Positions 9,284-18,558 are shown, counted from the stretch's first letter. The stretch is DNA of 46,773 nucleotides from Actinomycetota bacterium (GCA_012514235.1 JAAZAR010000040.1:1-46773); one strand, 5' to 3'. Notes: generated by a model from the letters alone, not told the origin. A program made the numbers and translations.

Positions 9284-10108
9284 ATGGCACGACCACTTTG
9301 GAAAGGCGCGATCAGCTTCGGGCTGGTCACCATCCCGGTCAGCGTGTACTCGGCGACACGGAGCGACACCCTGCGGTTCCGGCAGCTCGACCGCCGCGAC
9401 AACTCCCCGATCCGGGAGAAGCGGGTGAACGAGGAGACCGGCGAAGAGGTCCTCTGGGAGGACGTGGTCAAGGGCTACGAGTACGAGGAGGGCACCTTCG
9501 TCGTCCTCGAACAGGAGGACTTCGCGCAGGCGAACGTCAAGGCCACGGAGACGATCGAGATCGTGCAGGCGATCCCCGAGGGCGACGTGCCGCCGGAGTA
9601 CTTCGAGAGGCCGATGTACGTGGTGCCGACCAAGCAGGGCCGGAAGGCGTACCACATCCTCCGGGAGACGCTGCGCCGGTCCGGCCGCGTCGGCGTCGCG
9701 ACCATCGTCATGCGCGGGCGTCAGCACCTCGCGGCGCTCATCGGCGGCGAGAAGGTCATCACGCTCGAGCTGCTGCGGTACGCCCACGAGATCAAGGCGG
9801 TGGACGAGCTCGACGTCGACGACCTGCTCGAGGCGCCGGACGTCAAGGACAAAGAGATCGAGCTCGCCGAGCAGCTCGTAGCGGCGCTCGACGAGCCCTG
9901 GTCCCCGGAGCAGTTCCGCGACGAGTACCGCGACGACCTGCTGGAGCTCATCGAGCAGAAGGCCAAGACGGGGAGCGCGCCCGCCAAGCGCGAGAAGCCC
10001 CGCGAGCGCAGCGGCGAGGTCGTGGACATGATGGAACTGCTCAAGCAGAGCGTCGGGCAGGCCAAGGGACGCAAGGGCCAGAAGGGCAAGCGCCGCAAGG
10101 CGAGCTGA
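9284..10108 (+). CDS. ku: Ku DNA end-binding protein
   Basis: 274 residues, typical of bacterial Ku. The N-terminus MARPLWKGAISFGLVTIPVS is diagnostic. The Ku core beta-barrel runs to about residue 230, and the Lys/Arg-rich tail (GQAKGRKGQKGKRRKAS) fits the DNA-threading/LigD-recruiting C-terminus. Ku forms a homodimer ring on double-strand breaks and recruits LigD, encoded 4 bases downstream. Confidence 0.97.
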   Translation: MARPLWKGAISFGLVTIPVSVYSATRSDTLRFRQLDRRDNSPIREKRVNEETGEEVLWEDVVKGYEYEEGTFVVLEQEDFAQANVKATETIEIVQAIPEGDVPPEYFERPMYVVPTKQGRKAYHILRETLRRSGRVGVATIVMRGRQHLAALIGGEKVITLELLRYAHEIKAVDELDVDDLLEAPDVKDKEIELAEQLVAALDEPWSPEQFRDEYRDDLLELIEQKAKTGSAPAKREKPRERSGEVVDMMELLKQSVGQAKGRKGQKGKRRKAS

Positions 10109-10112
10109 TCCG

Positions 10113-12809
10113 ATGGGCGAGCTGCGCACCTACCGGCGCAAGCGCGACTTCACGAAGACCGAAGAGCCCGAGGGGGGGAGCGGCCGAAGGCGGGCTCCCG
10201 AGGGCGCATCACCCCGCCCGGGCGGCATGTACTGCATCCAGAAGCATGCCGCCTCCCGTCTTCACTTCGACCTCCGCCTCGAACTGGACGGCGTGCTGGT
10301 GAGCTGGGCGGTCCCAAAGGGACCCAGCTACGACCCGGCCACCAAGCGGCTCGCCATGCAGGTCGAGGACCACCCCATCGAGTACGGCGACTTCGAGGGC
10401 ACCATCCCCAAGGGCGAGTACGGCGGCGGCACCGTGATGCTCTGGGACACCGGCACGTGGGAGCCGATAGACGACGCACACGCGGGACTCGAGAAGGGTG
10501 AGTTCAAGTTCCGGATCCACGGCGAGCGCCTCCGGGGCGGCTGGGTACTGATCCACACCGGCGGCCGTCGGGGCATGCCGGAGAACCAGTGGCTGCTGAT
10601 CAAGGAGCGCGACGAGCACGTGCGCCGCGGCGAGCCGGACGAGTGGCGCCCGGACGACCGCAGCGTCCTGACGGGCCGCACGATGGAAGAGATCGCCGCC
10701 GGCAGGCAGCCGCGCCGAACGGCGCGGACAGGGGCCGGCGGCGGCGACGACGCAGACGGGCACGGCGACGCGGACGGGTCCGGCGGAAGCGGGAGGGCGG
10801 CGACGTTCCCCGCGAGCGTCTCCCTGCAACTGGCGACCCTGGTCGAGGACCCGCCCGAGGGAGACGAGTGGCTGCACGAGATCAAGTACGACGGCTACCG
10901 CATCGCCGCCCGCGTCGACGACGGCAAGGCCCGCCTGTTCTCACGCAACGGACTGGACTGGACGGAACGGTTTGGCGATGTCGCGAGCGCGCTCGAGGAC
11001 CTGCCGACCGCCGGTACGTGGCTCGACGGCGAGGTGGTGGTCCTCGACGACCGCGGCGTCAGCGACTTCGGCAGGCTGCAGCGGCACCTCAGGGAGGGGC
11101 AGCCCGGCGACCTCACCTACGTCGTCTTCGATCTGCTCTTCCAGGACGGCAAGGACCTGCGCGGCCTGCCGCTCAAGGAGCGCAAGCGGCGGCTGCACTG
11201 GCTGCTGGAGCGAGGCGGGCCGGTGCTGCGCACGGTGGTCCGGTACGGCGACCACATCGAAGGGAGCGGCGAGGCCGTGCTCGAGGAGGCCTGCCTGCAG
11301 GGACTGGAGGGCGTGGTGAGCAAGCGCGCCGGCGACACGTACGCCGGCCGGCGCACCCGCTCCTGGGTCAAGGTGAAGTGCGGCCGCCGTCAGGAGTTCG
11401 TGGTCGGCGGCTACACGGAGCCGTCAGGTGCGCGCAGCGGGTTCGGCGCCCTGCTCCTCGGCGTGTACGACGGCCAGGGCGCCCTCCGCTACGCCGGGCG
11501 GGTGGGCAGCGGGTTCGGCGACAGGACGCTGGCGGAGTTGCACGGTCGTCTCGAGCGTCTGGAACGCGCCACCGCGCCCTTCAGCGACCCGCCGCGCGGG
11601 GCGCAGGCACGCGGCGTGCACTGGACGTCCCCCGAACTGGTGGCGGAGGTCGCCTTCACCGAGTGGACCGGCGACGGCCAGCTGCGTCATCCCGTGTTCA
11701 AGGGGCTGCGCGAAGACAAGGCGCCGGATGACGTGGTCCGCGAAGGCGCCGGAGACGCGGCCGAGAAGGCGGGCCAGAGGGCCGGGGCCGGCTCCGGGAC
11801 GAAGCCGCCGGCGCCGGCGGACGACGACAGGACGGAGGCCGGCCACGACCCTCCGGCTGAGGCCACCTCCCCTTCGCGCGGCCGCTTCCGTCCCCAGGCG
11901 CGGGCGCGGGACGCCAAGGCGAGCCGGCCCGTGGTCCGCGGCGTCGGGATCAGCCATCCCGACCGCATCCTCTTCCCGGACCCGGGCACCACCAAGCTCG
12001 ACGTCGCCGAGTACTACGACGCGGTCGCGCCGCTCATGGTGCCGTATCTCGAACAGCGCGCCCTCACGGTCATCCGCTGCCCCGGCGGGATCGCGACGGA
12101 GTGCTTCTTCCAGAAGCACGTGACCCCCTCGGTGCCCAAGGCGGTCTCCAGGGCGAAGGTGCGCGGCGCCGACGGGCAGACGGACGTCTACCCCGTGGTC
12201 GACACCGCGGAAGGCCTCGTGGCCATGGTGCAGAACGGCGCCGTGGAGTTCCACGTGTGGGACTCGCGCGTGCATGCGATTGAGACCCCGGACCTGCTCG
12301 TCTTCGACCTCGACCCCGGTCCGGACGTACCGTGGCGACGCGTGCGCGAGGCGGCGCGGACGCTGCGCGACGAGCTGCGCGACCGGGGTCTGGAGAGCTA
12401 CCTGCGCACGTCCGGCGGCAAGGGCCTGCACGTGGTGGCGCCCTTCACGTCGCGCGCGCGCTGGCCCCGCGTGGGGGCCTTCGCGCGCGACGTCGTGGAG
12501 ACCCTCGTCGCCCGGGAACCGGAGAAGTACACGGCGACGATGTCCAAGGCCAAGCGGGGCGGCAAGGTGTTCATCGACCACTTCCGCAACGGCCGTGGCG
12601 CCACCTCCGTCGCCTCGTACTCCCTGCGCGCCAGGCCCGGCGCCCCGGTGGCGATGCCCATCGAGTGGGACGAGCTCGGTCGCACGAAGGCGGGCAACGA
12701 CTGGACGCTGGAGCGCGTGCTCCGGCGACTGCGCACGCGCAGGACGGACCCGTGGGGGGACTTCTTCGACACGGGGCGGCGGCAGACGCTGCCGGACGAC
12801 GGTCAGTGA
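10113..12809 (+). CDS. ligD: Multifunctional ATP-dependent DNA ligase LigD
   Basis: 898 residues in the order phosphoesterase-ligase-polymerase, the Pseudomonas arrangement rather than the mycobacterial Pol-PE-Lig. The PE domain (about 10-165) contains HFDLRLELDGVLVSWAVPKG. The ligase domain (about 230-530) has the adenylation lysine 258 in EIKYDGYR and GLEGVVSKR. The polymerase domain (about 605-890) has the catalytic Asp pair 732/734 in VFDLDPG. Low-complexity linkers rich in Asp/Gly and Ala/Pro join the domains. Works with Ku in non-homologous end joining. The stop overlaps the next GTG start (GTGA). Confidence 0.97.
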   Translation: MGELRTYRRKRDFTKTEEPEGGSGRRRAPEGASPRPGGMYCIQKHAASRLHFDLRLELDGVLVSWAVPKGPSYDPATKRLAMQVEDHPIEYGDFEGTIPKGEYGGGTVMLWDTGTWEPIDDAHAGLEKGEFKFRIHGERLRGGWVLIHTGGRRGMPENQWLLIKERDEHVRRGEPDEWRPDDRSVLTGRTMEEIAAGRQPRRTARTGAGGGDDADGHGDADGSGGSGRAATFPASVSLQLATLVEDPPEGDEWLHEIKYDGYRIAARVDDGKARLFSRNGLDWTERFGDVASALEDLPTAGTWLDGEVVVLDDRGVSDFGRLQRHLREGQPGDLTYVVFDLLFQDGKDLRGLPLKERKRRLHWLLERGGPVLRTVVRYGDHIEGSGEAVLEEACLQGLEGVVSKRAGDTYAGRRTRSWVKVKCGRRQEFVVGGYTEPSGARSGFGALLLGVYDGQGALRYAGRVGSGFGDRTLAELHGRLERLERATAPFSDPPRGAQARGVHWTSPELVAEVAFTEWTGDGQLRHPVFKGLREDKAPDDVVREGAGDAAEKAGQRAGAGSGTKPPAPADDDRTEAGHDPPAEATSPSRGRFRPQARARDAKASRPVVRGVGISHPDRILFPDPGTTKLDVAEYYDAVAPLMVPYLEQRALTVIRCPGGIATECFFQKHVTPSVPKAVSRAKVRGADGQTDVYPVVDTAEGLVAMVQNGAVEFHVWDSRVHAIETPDLLVFDLDPGPDVPWRRVREAARTLRDELRDRGLESYLRTSGGKGLHVVAPFTSRARWPRVGAFARDVVETLVAREPEKYTATMSKAKRGGKVFIDHFRNGRGATSVASYSLRARPGAPVAMPIEWDELGRTKAGNDWTLERVLRRLRTRRTDPWGDFFDTGRRQTLPDDGQ

Positions 12810-13186
12810 GCATCCGCCTCAAACGAGCGTTTGAACCGGCCTCTCCTGAGGACGGCGTGCGGGTGCTCGTCGAACGGCTGTGGCCGCGCGGCGTCAGCAA
12901 GGAGCGCGCGGCGGTCGATCTCTGGCTCAAGGACGTCGCCCCGAGCCCGGAGCTGCGCCGCTGGTACGGCCACGAGCCCGCGAAATGGCCGGAGTTCCGG
13001 CGCCGCTATCGCAACGAGTTGCGCAATCACGAGGAGGAGCTCGCGGAGCTGCGCCGGCTCGCTCGGCACGGGCCCGTGACGTTCGTGTTCGGTTCGCGCG
13101 AGACCGAGCGGAACTCCGCGGCCGTCCTGCGTGAGGTCGTCGAAGGACGGCCGGTGACCGGAGAAGAGACGGGCGAGGCCGTCTGA
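12806..13186 (+). CDS. DUF488 family protein
   Basis: 126 residues from a GTG that overlaps the ligD stop. The motifs [44 protein letters not shown] and [18 protein letters not shown] are the standard DUF488 landmarks. The biochemical role of the family is unknown. Coupling to ku-ligD suggests co-expression with end joining, but DUF488 genes occur in many settings. Confidence 0.9.
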   Translation: MSIRLKRAFEPASPEDGVRVLVERLWPRGVSKERAAVDLWLKDVAPSPELRRWYGHEPAKWPEFRRRYRNELRNHEEELAELRRLARHGPVTFVFGSRETERNSAAVLREVVEGRPVTGEETGEAV

Positions 13187-13206
13187 CGACGACACAAGGA
13201 GTCACG

Positions 13207-13923
13207 ATGCTCACGCACAGCCCCGCGTTCGCCGGCTTCTCGGTGGACGACATCGACGCCGCCCGCCGTTTCTACGCCGACGTGCTCGGTCTTCGGGTGA
13301 GCGAGCACAACGGGATGCTGACCCTGCACCTCGCGGGAGGAGGCTCCGTCCTCGTGTATCCCAAGGAGGACCACCGGCCGGCGACCTTCACCGTCCTCAA
13401 CCTGCCCGTGGACGACATCGACGCAGCGGTGGACGGACTGACGGCGAAGGGCGTCGTGTTCGAGAGATACGAGGGCATGCCGCATGACGAGCGGGGCGTG
13501 CTGCGCCCGCCCGATCCGTCCTACGGCCCGCCGATCGCCTGGTTCACAGACCCCGCCGGCAACATCCTGTCCGTGCTCGAGGCTGGAGCACAGCCGGAGG
13601 CCGGGGAGGCCGCGAGCGGCCGGGCGCACGCCGGCCGCGTGCACCTGCAGCTCTCCGTGTATCCGCTGCGGCAGGCGCGCCTGCGGCCCGGCATCGAGGC
13701 GGCGCTGCGCGCCGCGGCCGGCGAGGACGTGGACGTCGCCGCCGGCCGCCTCAGCTCGCTCATCGTCGGGGACGAGCCGGCCGTGTTCGCCGCCCTGCGG
13801 GCGGCGTTCCGGGCGGCCGGCTCGTCCGGCTCCACCGTCATGGTCGCGACCCTCAGCACCGGCGCACCCACGGACGAGACGCTCGAGGATCTCCAGAGCA
13901 TGGTGGACGAGCGCTCCGCGTAG
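13207..13923 (+). CDS. VOC/glyoxalase domain fused to YkoF-like ligand-binding domain
   Basis: 238 residues. The first about 125 form a vicinal-oxygen-chelate module ([20 protein letters not shown] at the start, [14 protein letters not shown] at the end). A short linker leads to about 90 residues ([20 protein letters not shown] to [10 protein letters not shown]) that resemble the YkoF/MTH1187 ferredoxin-like fold, which in YkoF binds thiamin pyrimidine. The assignment of the second half is by pattern only. Starts 20 bases after the DUF488 stop with AAGGAG upstream. Ends in TAG; the frame stays open into the following regulator. Confidence 0.7.
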   Translation: MLTHSPAFAGFSVDDIDAARRFYADVLGLRVSEHNGMLTLHLAGGGSVLVYPKEDHRPATFTVLNLPVDDIDAAVDGLTAKGVVFERYEGMPHDERGVLRPPDPSYGPPIAWFTDPAGNILSVLEAGAQPEAGEAASGRAHAGRVHLQLSVYPLRQARLRPGIEAALRAAAGEDVDVAAGRLSSLIVGDEPAVFAALRAAFRAAGSSGSTVMVATLSTGAPTDETLEDLQSMVDERSA

Positions 13924-14016
13924 ACCGCCACACCACGACTCAGATGTCGACACCAGCGCCGGTCGTGGTACGGTTGTGACCGTCGAGTGGCCCTTCGACG
14001 AGGGGTAGGGGGGCAC

Positions 14017-14667
14017 GTGAACGAAGTCAAGACGAACGGCCGCATCCGCGTCGTCATCGTGGACGACCACGAGCTGGTCCGGGGCGGTCTGGAGACCATC
14101 CTCGGCCTGTTCGACGACATCGTCCTGGTCGGGGAGGCAGACTCGGGGGCCGCGGCTGTCAAGCTGTGCCGGACAGTCCATCCGGATGTGGTCCTCATGG
14201 ACCTCGTGCTCCCCGGCGGCATGGACGGCGCCGAGGCGACACGGGAGATCCTCCGGGCCTGCTCCGGGACCAAGGTCCTCGCGCTCACGAGCTTCTCCGA
14301 CCCCGAGCTCATCCAGCGCGTGCTCCGAGCCGGCGCCCTCGGCTGCCTGCTCAAGAACGTGAGCGGCATGGAACTGGCGGCCGCCATCCGCAAGGCGCAC
14401 GCCGGGACGAGTACGCTCGCGCCGGAGGCGGCCGACGCCCTCGTCCAGGCCATCTCCTCACCTGTGGAGACGCACGCCGACCTCACCCAACGCGAGCGCG
14501 AAGTGCTCAAGCTCATGGTGGAGGGCATGACCAACGCCGAGATCGCCGACCAGCTCGTCGTGAGCCTCTCCACGGTGAAGACCCACGTGAGCAGCATCAT
14601 CGCCAAGCTCGGCGCGTCGACGCGCACCGAAGCCGCCGCCATCGCGGTGCGCGCGCATCTGGACTGA
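14017..14667 (+). CDS. NarL/FixJ-type response regulator
   Basis: 216 residues. The receiver domain (about 10-125) has the acidic pair DD 16-17, phospho-acceptor Asp 62 in LMDLVLPGG, Thr in VLALTS and Lys in CLLKN. The LuxR-type HTH (about 150-215) has LTQREREVLKLMVEGMTNAE and STVKTHVSSIIAKL. GTG at 14017 is chosen because it follows a GAGGGGTAGGGGGG stretch and starts just before the receiver fold. No histidine kinase gene lies beside it, so its partner is unknown. Confidence 0.9.
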   Translation: MNEVKTNGRIRVVIVDDHELVRGGLETILGLFDDIVLVGEADSGAAAVKLCRTVHPDVVLMDLVLPGGMDGAEATREILRACSGTKVLALTSFSDPELIQRVLRAGALGCLLKNVSGMELAAAIRKAHAGTSTLAPEAADALVQAISSPVETHADLTQREREVLKLMVEGMTNAEIADQLVVSLSTVKTHVSSIIAKLGASTRTEAAAIAVRAHLD

Positions 14668-14926
14668 CACCGGCACATTTCCCTGTTCCCGTCCGGCGGA
14701 TCCGTCCGGGGCTTCCCCGACCTATGGTCTTCGTATGGCTGTGCTGCGTCGGTCATGCGGCCAATGGGAAGACCGTTCTGCTGACCTACCGCAAGTGTGG
14801 CTCAACGCCCGATGCCCGCGTGCCAGCTCCTCCGTAGGCTGTGCGAGGCGGTCGGCGCGACCGGTCTCGCGCCGACCGCCGGACTACCCGCAGGGTGGGA
14901 CAGTCGGCAAACAGAGAGGAAGTGCT

Positions 14927-15055
14927 GTGAGTCGAGAGAGGCGCACACGAAGCCGGGGCGAAGTGCCGGCGGCACCTTGGTGCAGGCCGCAGGGCACCTG
15001 GCGCCACCGTGACGGCTGCAGCTGCGAGCGATGCGCGAGGAGGTACGCATCATGA
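14927..15055 (+). CDS. 42-residue Cys-rich mini-protein, coupled to the next gene
   Basis: Small frame from a GTG with GAGGAAG just upstream. Its C-terminal half has Cys 19, His 27, Cys 31, Cys 33 and Cys 36 (PWCRPQGTWRHRDGCSCERC), the look of a single zinc knuckle. The stop overlaps the ATG of the following zinc-ribbon gene as ATGA, which supports translation and coupling. No family recognised. The 258-base stretch before it (from 14668) holds no convincing gene. Confidence 0.55.
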   Translation: MSRERRTRSRGEVPAAPWCRPQGTWRHRDGCSCERCARRYAS

Positions 15056-15459
15056 GTACACGCATCACGGGCACGCTCAATCCCTGGGGGGCCGTCTCCC
15101 AGGCGCGCAGGGTGCGCTCTTACCAGAGTGGGCGCATCTGCTCGCACCCGGACTGCGACACGATCCTCTCCATCTACAACCCGTCCAAGTACTGCACGGT
15201 GCACGCGAGCCTCGCCGCGAGCGGGCGGAGACGCAGTGCCCCACGCCCCATCCGCGAGGTGGCATGCGAACAGTGCGGCACCGTGTTCGAGACGGGCAAC
15301 CAGGCACGCAAGTACTGCAGCGACAGGTGCCGGATGGCGGCGTTCGCCCGGCGCAAGCGCGCGGCACTGCGAGCCGAGAGCCGGCTGCAGAAGGCTCGGG
15401 CCCTTCAGGCGGTGGTCACGGCTTCCGACGGGCGGGAGCGCGTCGGAAGCGCCGCCTGA
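15052..15459 (+). CDS. Double zinc-ribbon/zinc-finger protein
   Basis: 135 residues. Two metal-binding clusters are visible: CSHPDCDTILSIYNPSKYC with TVH (about 27-48), then CEQCGTVFETGNQARKYCSDRC (about 72-95), followed by a basic helix AAFARRKRAALRAESRLQKA. The second cluster resembles the CxxC..YCSDxC finger seen again at 31083-31466. Nucleic-acid binding or protein scaffolding is likely; no named family. Start chosen by the ATGA overlap with the upstream mini-gene. Confidence 0.65.
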   Translation: MSTRITGTLNPWGAVSQARRVRSYQSGRICSHPDCDTILSIYNPSKYCTVHASLAASGRRRSAPRPIREVACEQCGTVFETGNQARKYCSDRCRMAAFARRKRAALRAESRLQKARALQAVVTASDGRERVGSAA

Positions 15460-15587
15460 CGCGCCGTGGGCGGCGTGATCCCGGCGACGCGGTCGTGACC
15501 CTCGAGAGCTCCGAAGGGTCCGTCGTCGCCACCGCCGCCGGACGCCGCCGCATCCGCCGGCACTGAGTCCACGGCCCCGGACTCACG

Positions 15588-16400
15588 GTGGATGCGGCGG
15601 CGCGGCGCACCTCCCCCGGCAGGGCGCCGGACGAACCCGGCGAGGCACGCCTCCTGGTGGGCACCTCCGGCTGGTCCTACCGCCACTGGCGCGGCGTCTT
15701 CTACCCCGCACACCTGCCGGCGCGCGACTGGCTGCGGTTCTATGCGCAGCGCTTCTCCACCGTCGAGCTGAACACGAGCTTCTACCGCAGGCCTGCGGCG
15801 GCCTCGTTGGCCCGATGGCGCGAGGCCGCCGGGCCCGGCTTCCTCTTCGCCGTCAAGGCGAACCGCTTCATCACCCACGTCCGGCGCCTGCGCGAGCCGG
15901 CGGACCCCGTAGCGCGTGAACTCGAGGCGGTCCGCCCGCTCGGCGACGCCCTGGGTCCGATCCTCCTGCAACTGCCGCCGGACCTCGGTCTCGACCTCGG
16001 GCGGCTGCGCACGCTCGTCGAGGCCCTGCCGGAGGCGCGGCGGTTCGCGGTGGAGTTCCGCGACCGCAGCTGGGACGCCGGTGGCGTGTACGACCTGCTC
16101 GGTGAGCATGGCGTCGCGGTGTGCCTGCATGACTGGCGGGGCCGCACCTGGCCGGTGGCCGCCGCGGAGAACGGCGCAGCGTTCGTCTACGTGCGCCTGC
16201 ACGGCCCCACCGGGACCTACACCGGACGGTACGACGCCCGCACCCTGGCCGTCTGGGCAGAACGCTGCGCGCGATGGCGACGCGCCGGCCGCGACGTCTT
16301 CTGTTACTTCAACAACGACGCGGCCGGCAACGCAGTCCACGACGCCCTGTACCTTCGCGGCCTGCTGGGCGAGGACGCCGGCGCCGTAGCCGGCGCCTGA
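15588..16400 (+). CDS. DUF72 (YecE-like) protein
   Basis: 270 residues. GTSGWSYRHWRGVFYP, FSTVELNTSFYRRP, FLFAVKANRFITH, GPILLQLPP, FAVEFRDRSW and VYVRLHGPTGTYTGRY are the conserved DUF72 blocks in the right order across a TIM-barrel-sized protein. The family's enzymatic role is not established. The GTG start at 15588 is the only reasonable one. Converges on the ATP-grasp gene, leaving 10 bases between stops. Confidence 0.88.
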   Translation: MDAAARRTSPGRAPDEPGEARLLVGTSGWSYRHWRGVFYPAHLPARDWLRFYAQRFSTVELNTSFYRRPAAASLARWREAAGPGFLFAVKANRFITHVRRLREPADPVARELEAVRPLGDALGPILLQLPPDLGLDLGRLRTLVEALPEARRFAVEFRDRSWDAGGVYDLLGEHGVAVCLHDWRGRTWPVAAAENGAAFVYVRLHGPTGTYTGRYDARTLAVWAERCARWRRAGRDVFCYFNNDAAGNAVHDALYLRGLLGEDAGAVAGA

Positions 16401-16410
16401 GCGCGGACCG

Positions 16411-17544
16411 TCAGACCGAGACGGTCCGGTCCGACTCGGACTGATCGCTCCTCGACGCCAGCCAGCGCGTGAGCAGGAACTGCTCCAGCGCCAGCTCCTG
16501 CAGCCAGGCGCGGCCCTCCACGAAATGCAGGTCTTCGCCCTCCAGCCAGCCGAGCCGTCCGTCGATCCTGAGCAGCTCGGGCAGGTCGACCTGGGTGAAG
16601 GACGACAGCTCGATGATGGAGGGTCGTCCGTCGGTCCGGCCGACGAGGAAGTCGACGGCGAGGCAGGGTATCTCGAGCGCTGCAGCCACCTGCCTCGCGA
16701 TGCTGACGCACTCGCGGTCGGGAGCCCCCCACCGCACGAGACCCATGCCCGAGGCCCGGTACTCGCCGTCGGGCACGTCGCGGTAGAACGAGGCCACCTT
16801 GTCGCCGACGACGATCACGCGCAGGTCGAACCCCGCGTTGGGCTCGAGGTCCTGCACGTAGATGTAGTCCTTCTGACGAAGGAACGGCCAATAGGTCCTG
16901 CGCCCGGCGAACGAGAACACGTCCTTCGTCCACGACACGCCCGCCTTCGCATCCCGCACGAGTTCCACTCCCCACGAGCCCGAGCCGGTGGCGATCTTCC
17001 AGACGGCAGGGTAGGACCGGCCGGCCATGTACCGGAGCGCCTCCTCCCGGCTGTGCGAGACGAAGGTGTCGATGACGGGCAGACCGTGCAGCTTCAGGAG
17101 GTAATACTGGAGCGCCTTGTCCTCGTACAGCATGGCCTCGTCGAACGACGGATACGTCTGCTTGCAGAGCTTCCGCTCGAGGACGTAGAGCTTGCGCCGG
17201 CACTCCTCCATCTCGTAGGGGAAGCTCATCGGGCGCCAGATCACGAGGTCGAACTCGGCCGCCCGGGCAAGCCAATCCGATCGATGGATGTCGTAGAGCC
17301 GGTAGTGGATGCGGTTCGCCTCGAGGAACCGGCGGAACTTCGTCCAGTACGGGTAGATGTCGGTGTCTTTCACGAGACCGACCCGTGGCTTGGGGACCCC
17401 TTCGGGCCAGTCCATGAGGACGGGCGGCACATGGGGCATCATGGCGGAGTCGTCGATCGGCCCGCCCCACCCCGGACGTCGCAGGACGGACTTCAGCATG
17501 GTCCTGAGCAGCATGTAGTGACGCGTGCGCCTGATGTCCATCAT
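16411..17544 (-). CDS. ATP-grasp ligase (RimK/glutathione-synthetase-like), paralogue 1
   Basis: 377 residues. PYWTKFRRFLEANRIHYRLY, then LVIWRPMSFPYEMEECRRKL, form an N-terminal pre-ATP-grasp domain. The ATP-grasp core follows with YPAVWKIATGSGSWGVELVR (nucleotide lysine region), DYIYVQDLEPNAGFDLRVIV and metal-binding acidic residues in CLAVDFLVG and IIELSSF. Such enzymes join a carboxylate to an amine via an acyl-phosphate. About half its residues match the second paralogue at 23777-24952 in long collinear blocks. It follows the cysteine-synthase homologue on the same strand by 105 bases. ATG 17541 (GGAGG 5 bases upstream) may be the true start instead of 17544. Confidence 0.8.
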   Translation of the reverse strand: MMDIRRTRHYMLLRTMLKSVLRRPGWGGPIDDSAMMPHVPPVLMDWPEGVPKPRVGLVKDTDIYPYWTKFRRFLEANRIHYRLYDIHRSDWLARAAEFDLVIWRPMSFPYEMEECRRKLYVLERKLCKQTYPSFDEAMLYEDKALQYYLLKLHGLPVIDTFVSHSREEALRYMAGRSYPAVWKIATGSGSWGVELVRDAKAGVSWTKDVFSFAGRRTYWPFLRQKDYIYVQDLEPNAGFDLRVIVVGDKVASFYRDVPDGEYRASGMGLVRWGAPDRECVSIARQVAAALEIPCLAVDFLVGRTDGRPSIIELSSFTQVDLPELLRIDGRLGWLEGEDLHFVEGRAWLQELALEQFLLTRWLASRSDQSESDRTVSV

Positions 17545-17649
17545 CGCCTCCGATCGGACAGGACACTAGTCAATCGGTCGGATCGGCGCAATACTGCAGC
17601 GAGACTGCTCTCCCTGTCCGGGCGCCCCGCGCGGAAGGTCAGCCCATCG

Positions 17650-18558
17650 TCACGCCGGGCACTTGGCGCAGATCGAACGGAACTGCATGGTGCTGAGATA
17701 CCGGTCGCCGCGGTCGGGCAGCAGCACCACGATGGTACCCTCCCGGATCTCGGCGGCGAGTCTCCGCGCCACGGCGACGGCGGCCCCGGCCGACGACCCG
17801 ACGAACAGACCCTCCGCCCGCGCCAGGTACCGCGTCGCGTCGAAGGCCTCGTCGTCGTCGACGAGCCGGCGGTCGTCCAGCTGATCCGGCGAGAAGACGG
17901 CCGGCACCATGGACTCGGTCATGTTCTTGAGGCCCTGGATGGCGTGGCCCATCACGGGCTCCACGCCCACGATCCTGACCTCCGGCTTGACCGACTTCAG
18001 GAACCTGCCGGTCCCCATGAGCGTACCGGTGGTGCCCATGCCGGCGACGAAGTAGTCGACCTCGCCGGCCGTCTGCTCCCAGATCTCCGGCCCGGTGGAC
18101 TCCACGTGCGCGAGCACGTTGTCCGGGTTCGAGTACTGGTCGGGCATGTAGTACCGGCCGGGCTCCTCCTCGAGCAGCCGGTGCGCCTCGCGGATCGCCC
18201 CGTCGATGCCCTCCCGGGCCGGCGTGAGCGAGAGTTCGGCGCCGAGCGCGTGCAGGATCTGCACGCGCTCGGCGCTCGCGCACTCGGGCATGCAGAGCCG
18301 CACGTGGTACCCCTTTGCGGCGCCGATCATGGCGATGGCGATGCCGGTGTTGCCGGACGTCGGCTCAAGGATGACCTTGCCCGGAGTCAGCTCCCCCCGC
18401 TCCTCCGCCCCGCAGATCATGCGGAGCGCCGGGCGGTCCTTCACCGACCCGCCAGGGTTGCAGCCCTCCAGCTTGCAGAGGATGCGGACGCCGGGAGGGT
18501 TGCCGGCGTTCATCAGCTCGACGAGGGGCGTACCCCCGATCGCCTCCAGCAGGTTCAT
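17650..18558 (-). CDS. Cysteine synthase / cystathionine beta-synthase family PLP enzyme
   Basis: 302 residues. GGTPLVELMNAG, the PLP lysine in GGSVKDRPALRM, the phosphate loop TSGNTGIAIA, GMGTTGTLMGTGRFLK and GLFVGSSAGAA are all present. The family performs beta-replacement on O-activated serines with sulfide or another nucleophile. Plain O-acetylserine sulfhydrylase is the default, but pairing with an ATP-grasp gene is also seen where CysK homologues make a non-protein amino acid. The C-terminus ends in CAKCPA, an unusual Cys pair. No other sulfur-assimilation gene is nearby. Confidence 0.85.
   Translation of the reverse strand: MNLLEAIGGTPLVELMNAGNPPGVRILCKLEGCNPGGSVKDRPALRMICGAEERGELTPGKVILEPTSGNTGIAIAMIGAAKGYHVRLCMPECASAERVQILHALGAELSLTPAREGIDGAIREAHRLLEEEPGRYYMPDQYSNPDNVLAHVESTGPEIWEQTAGEVDYFVAGMGTTGTLMGTGRFLKSVKPEVRIVGVEPVMGHAIQGLKNMTESMVPAVFSPDQLDDRRLVDDDEAFDATRYLARAEGLFVGSSAGAAVAVARRLAAEIREGTIVVLLPDRGDRYLSTMQFRSICAKCPA

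Noticed and set aside
7016..10129. 1037-codon minus-strand open frame
   Set aside because: Antisense to the transaldolase-like, dacB and ku genes, which have full motif support.
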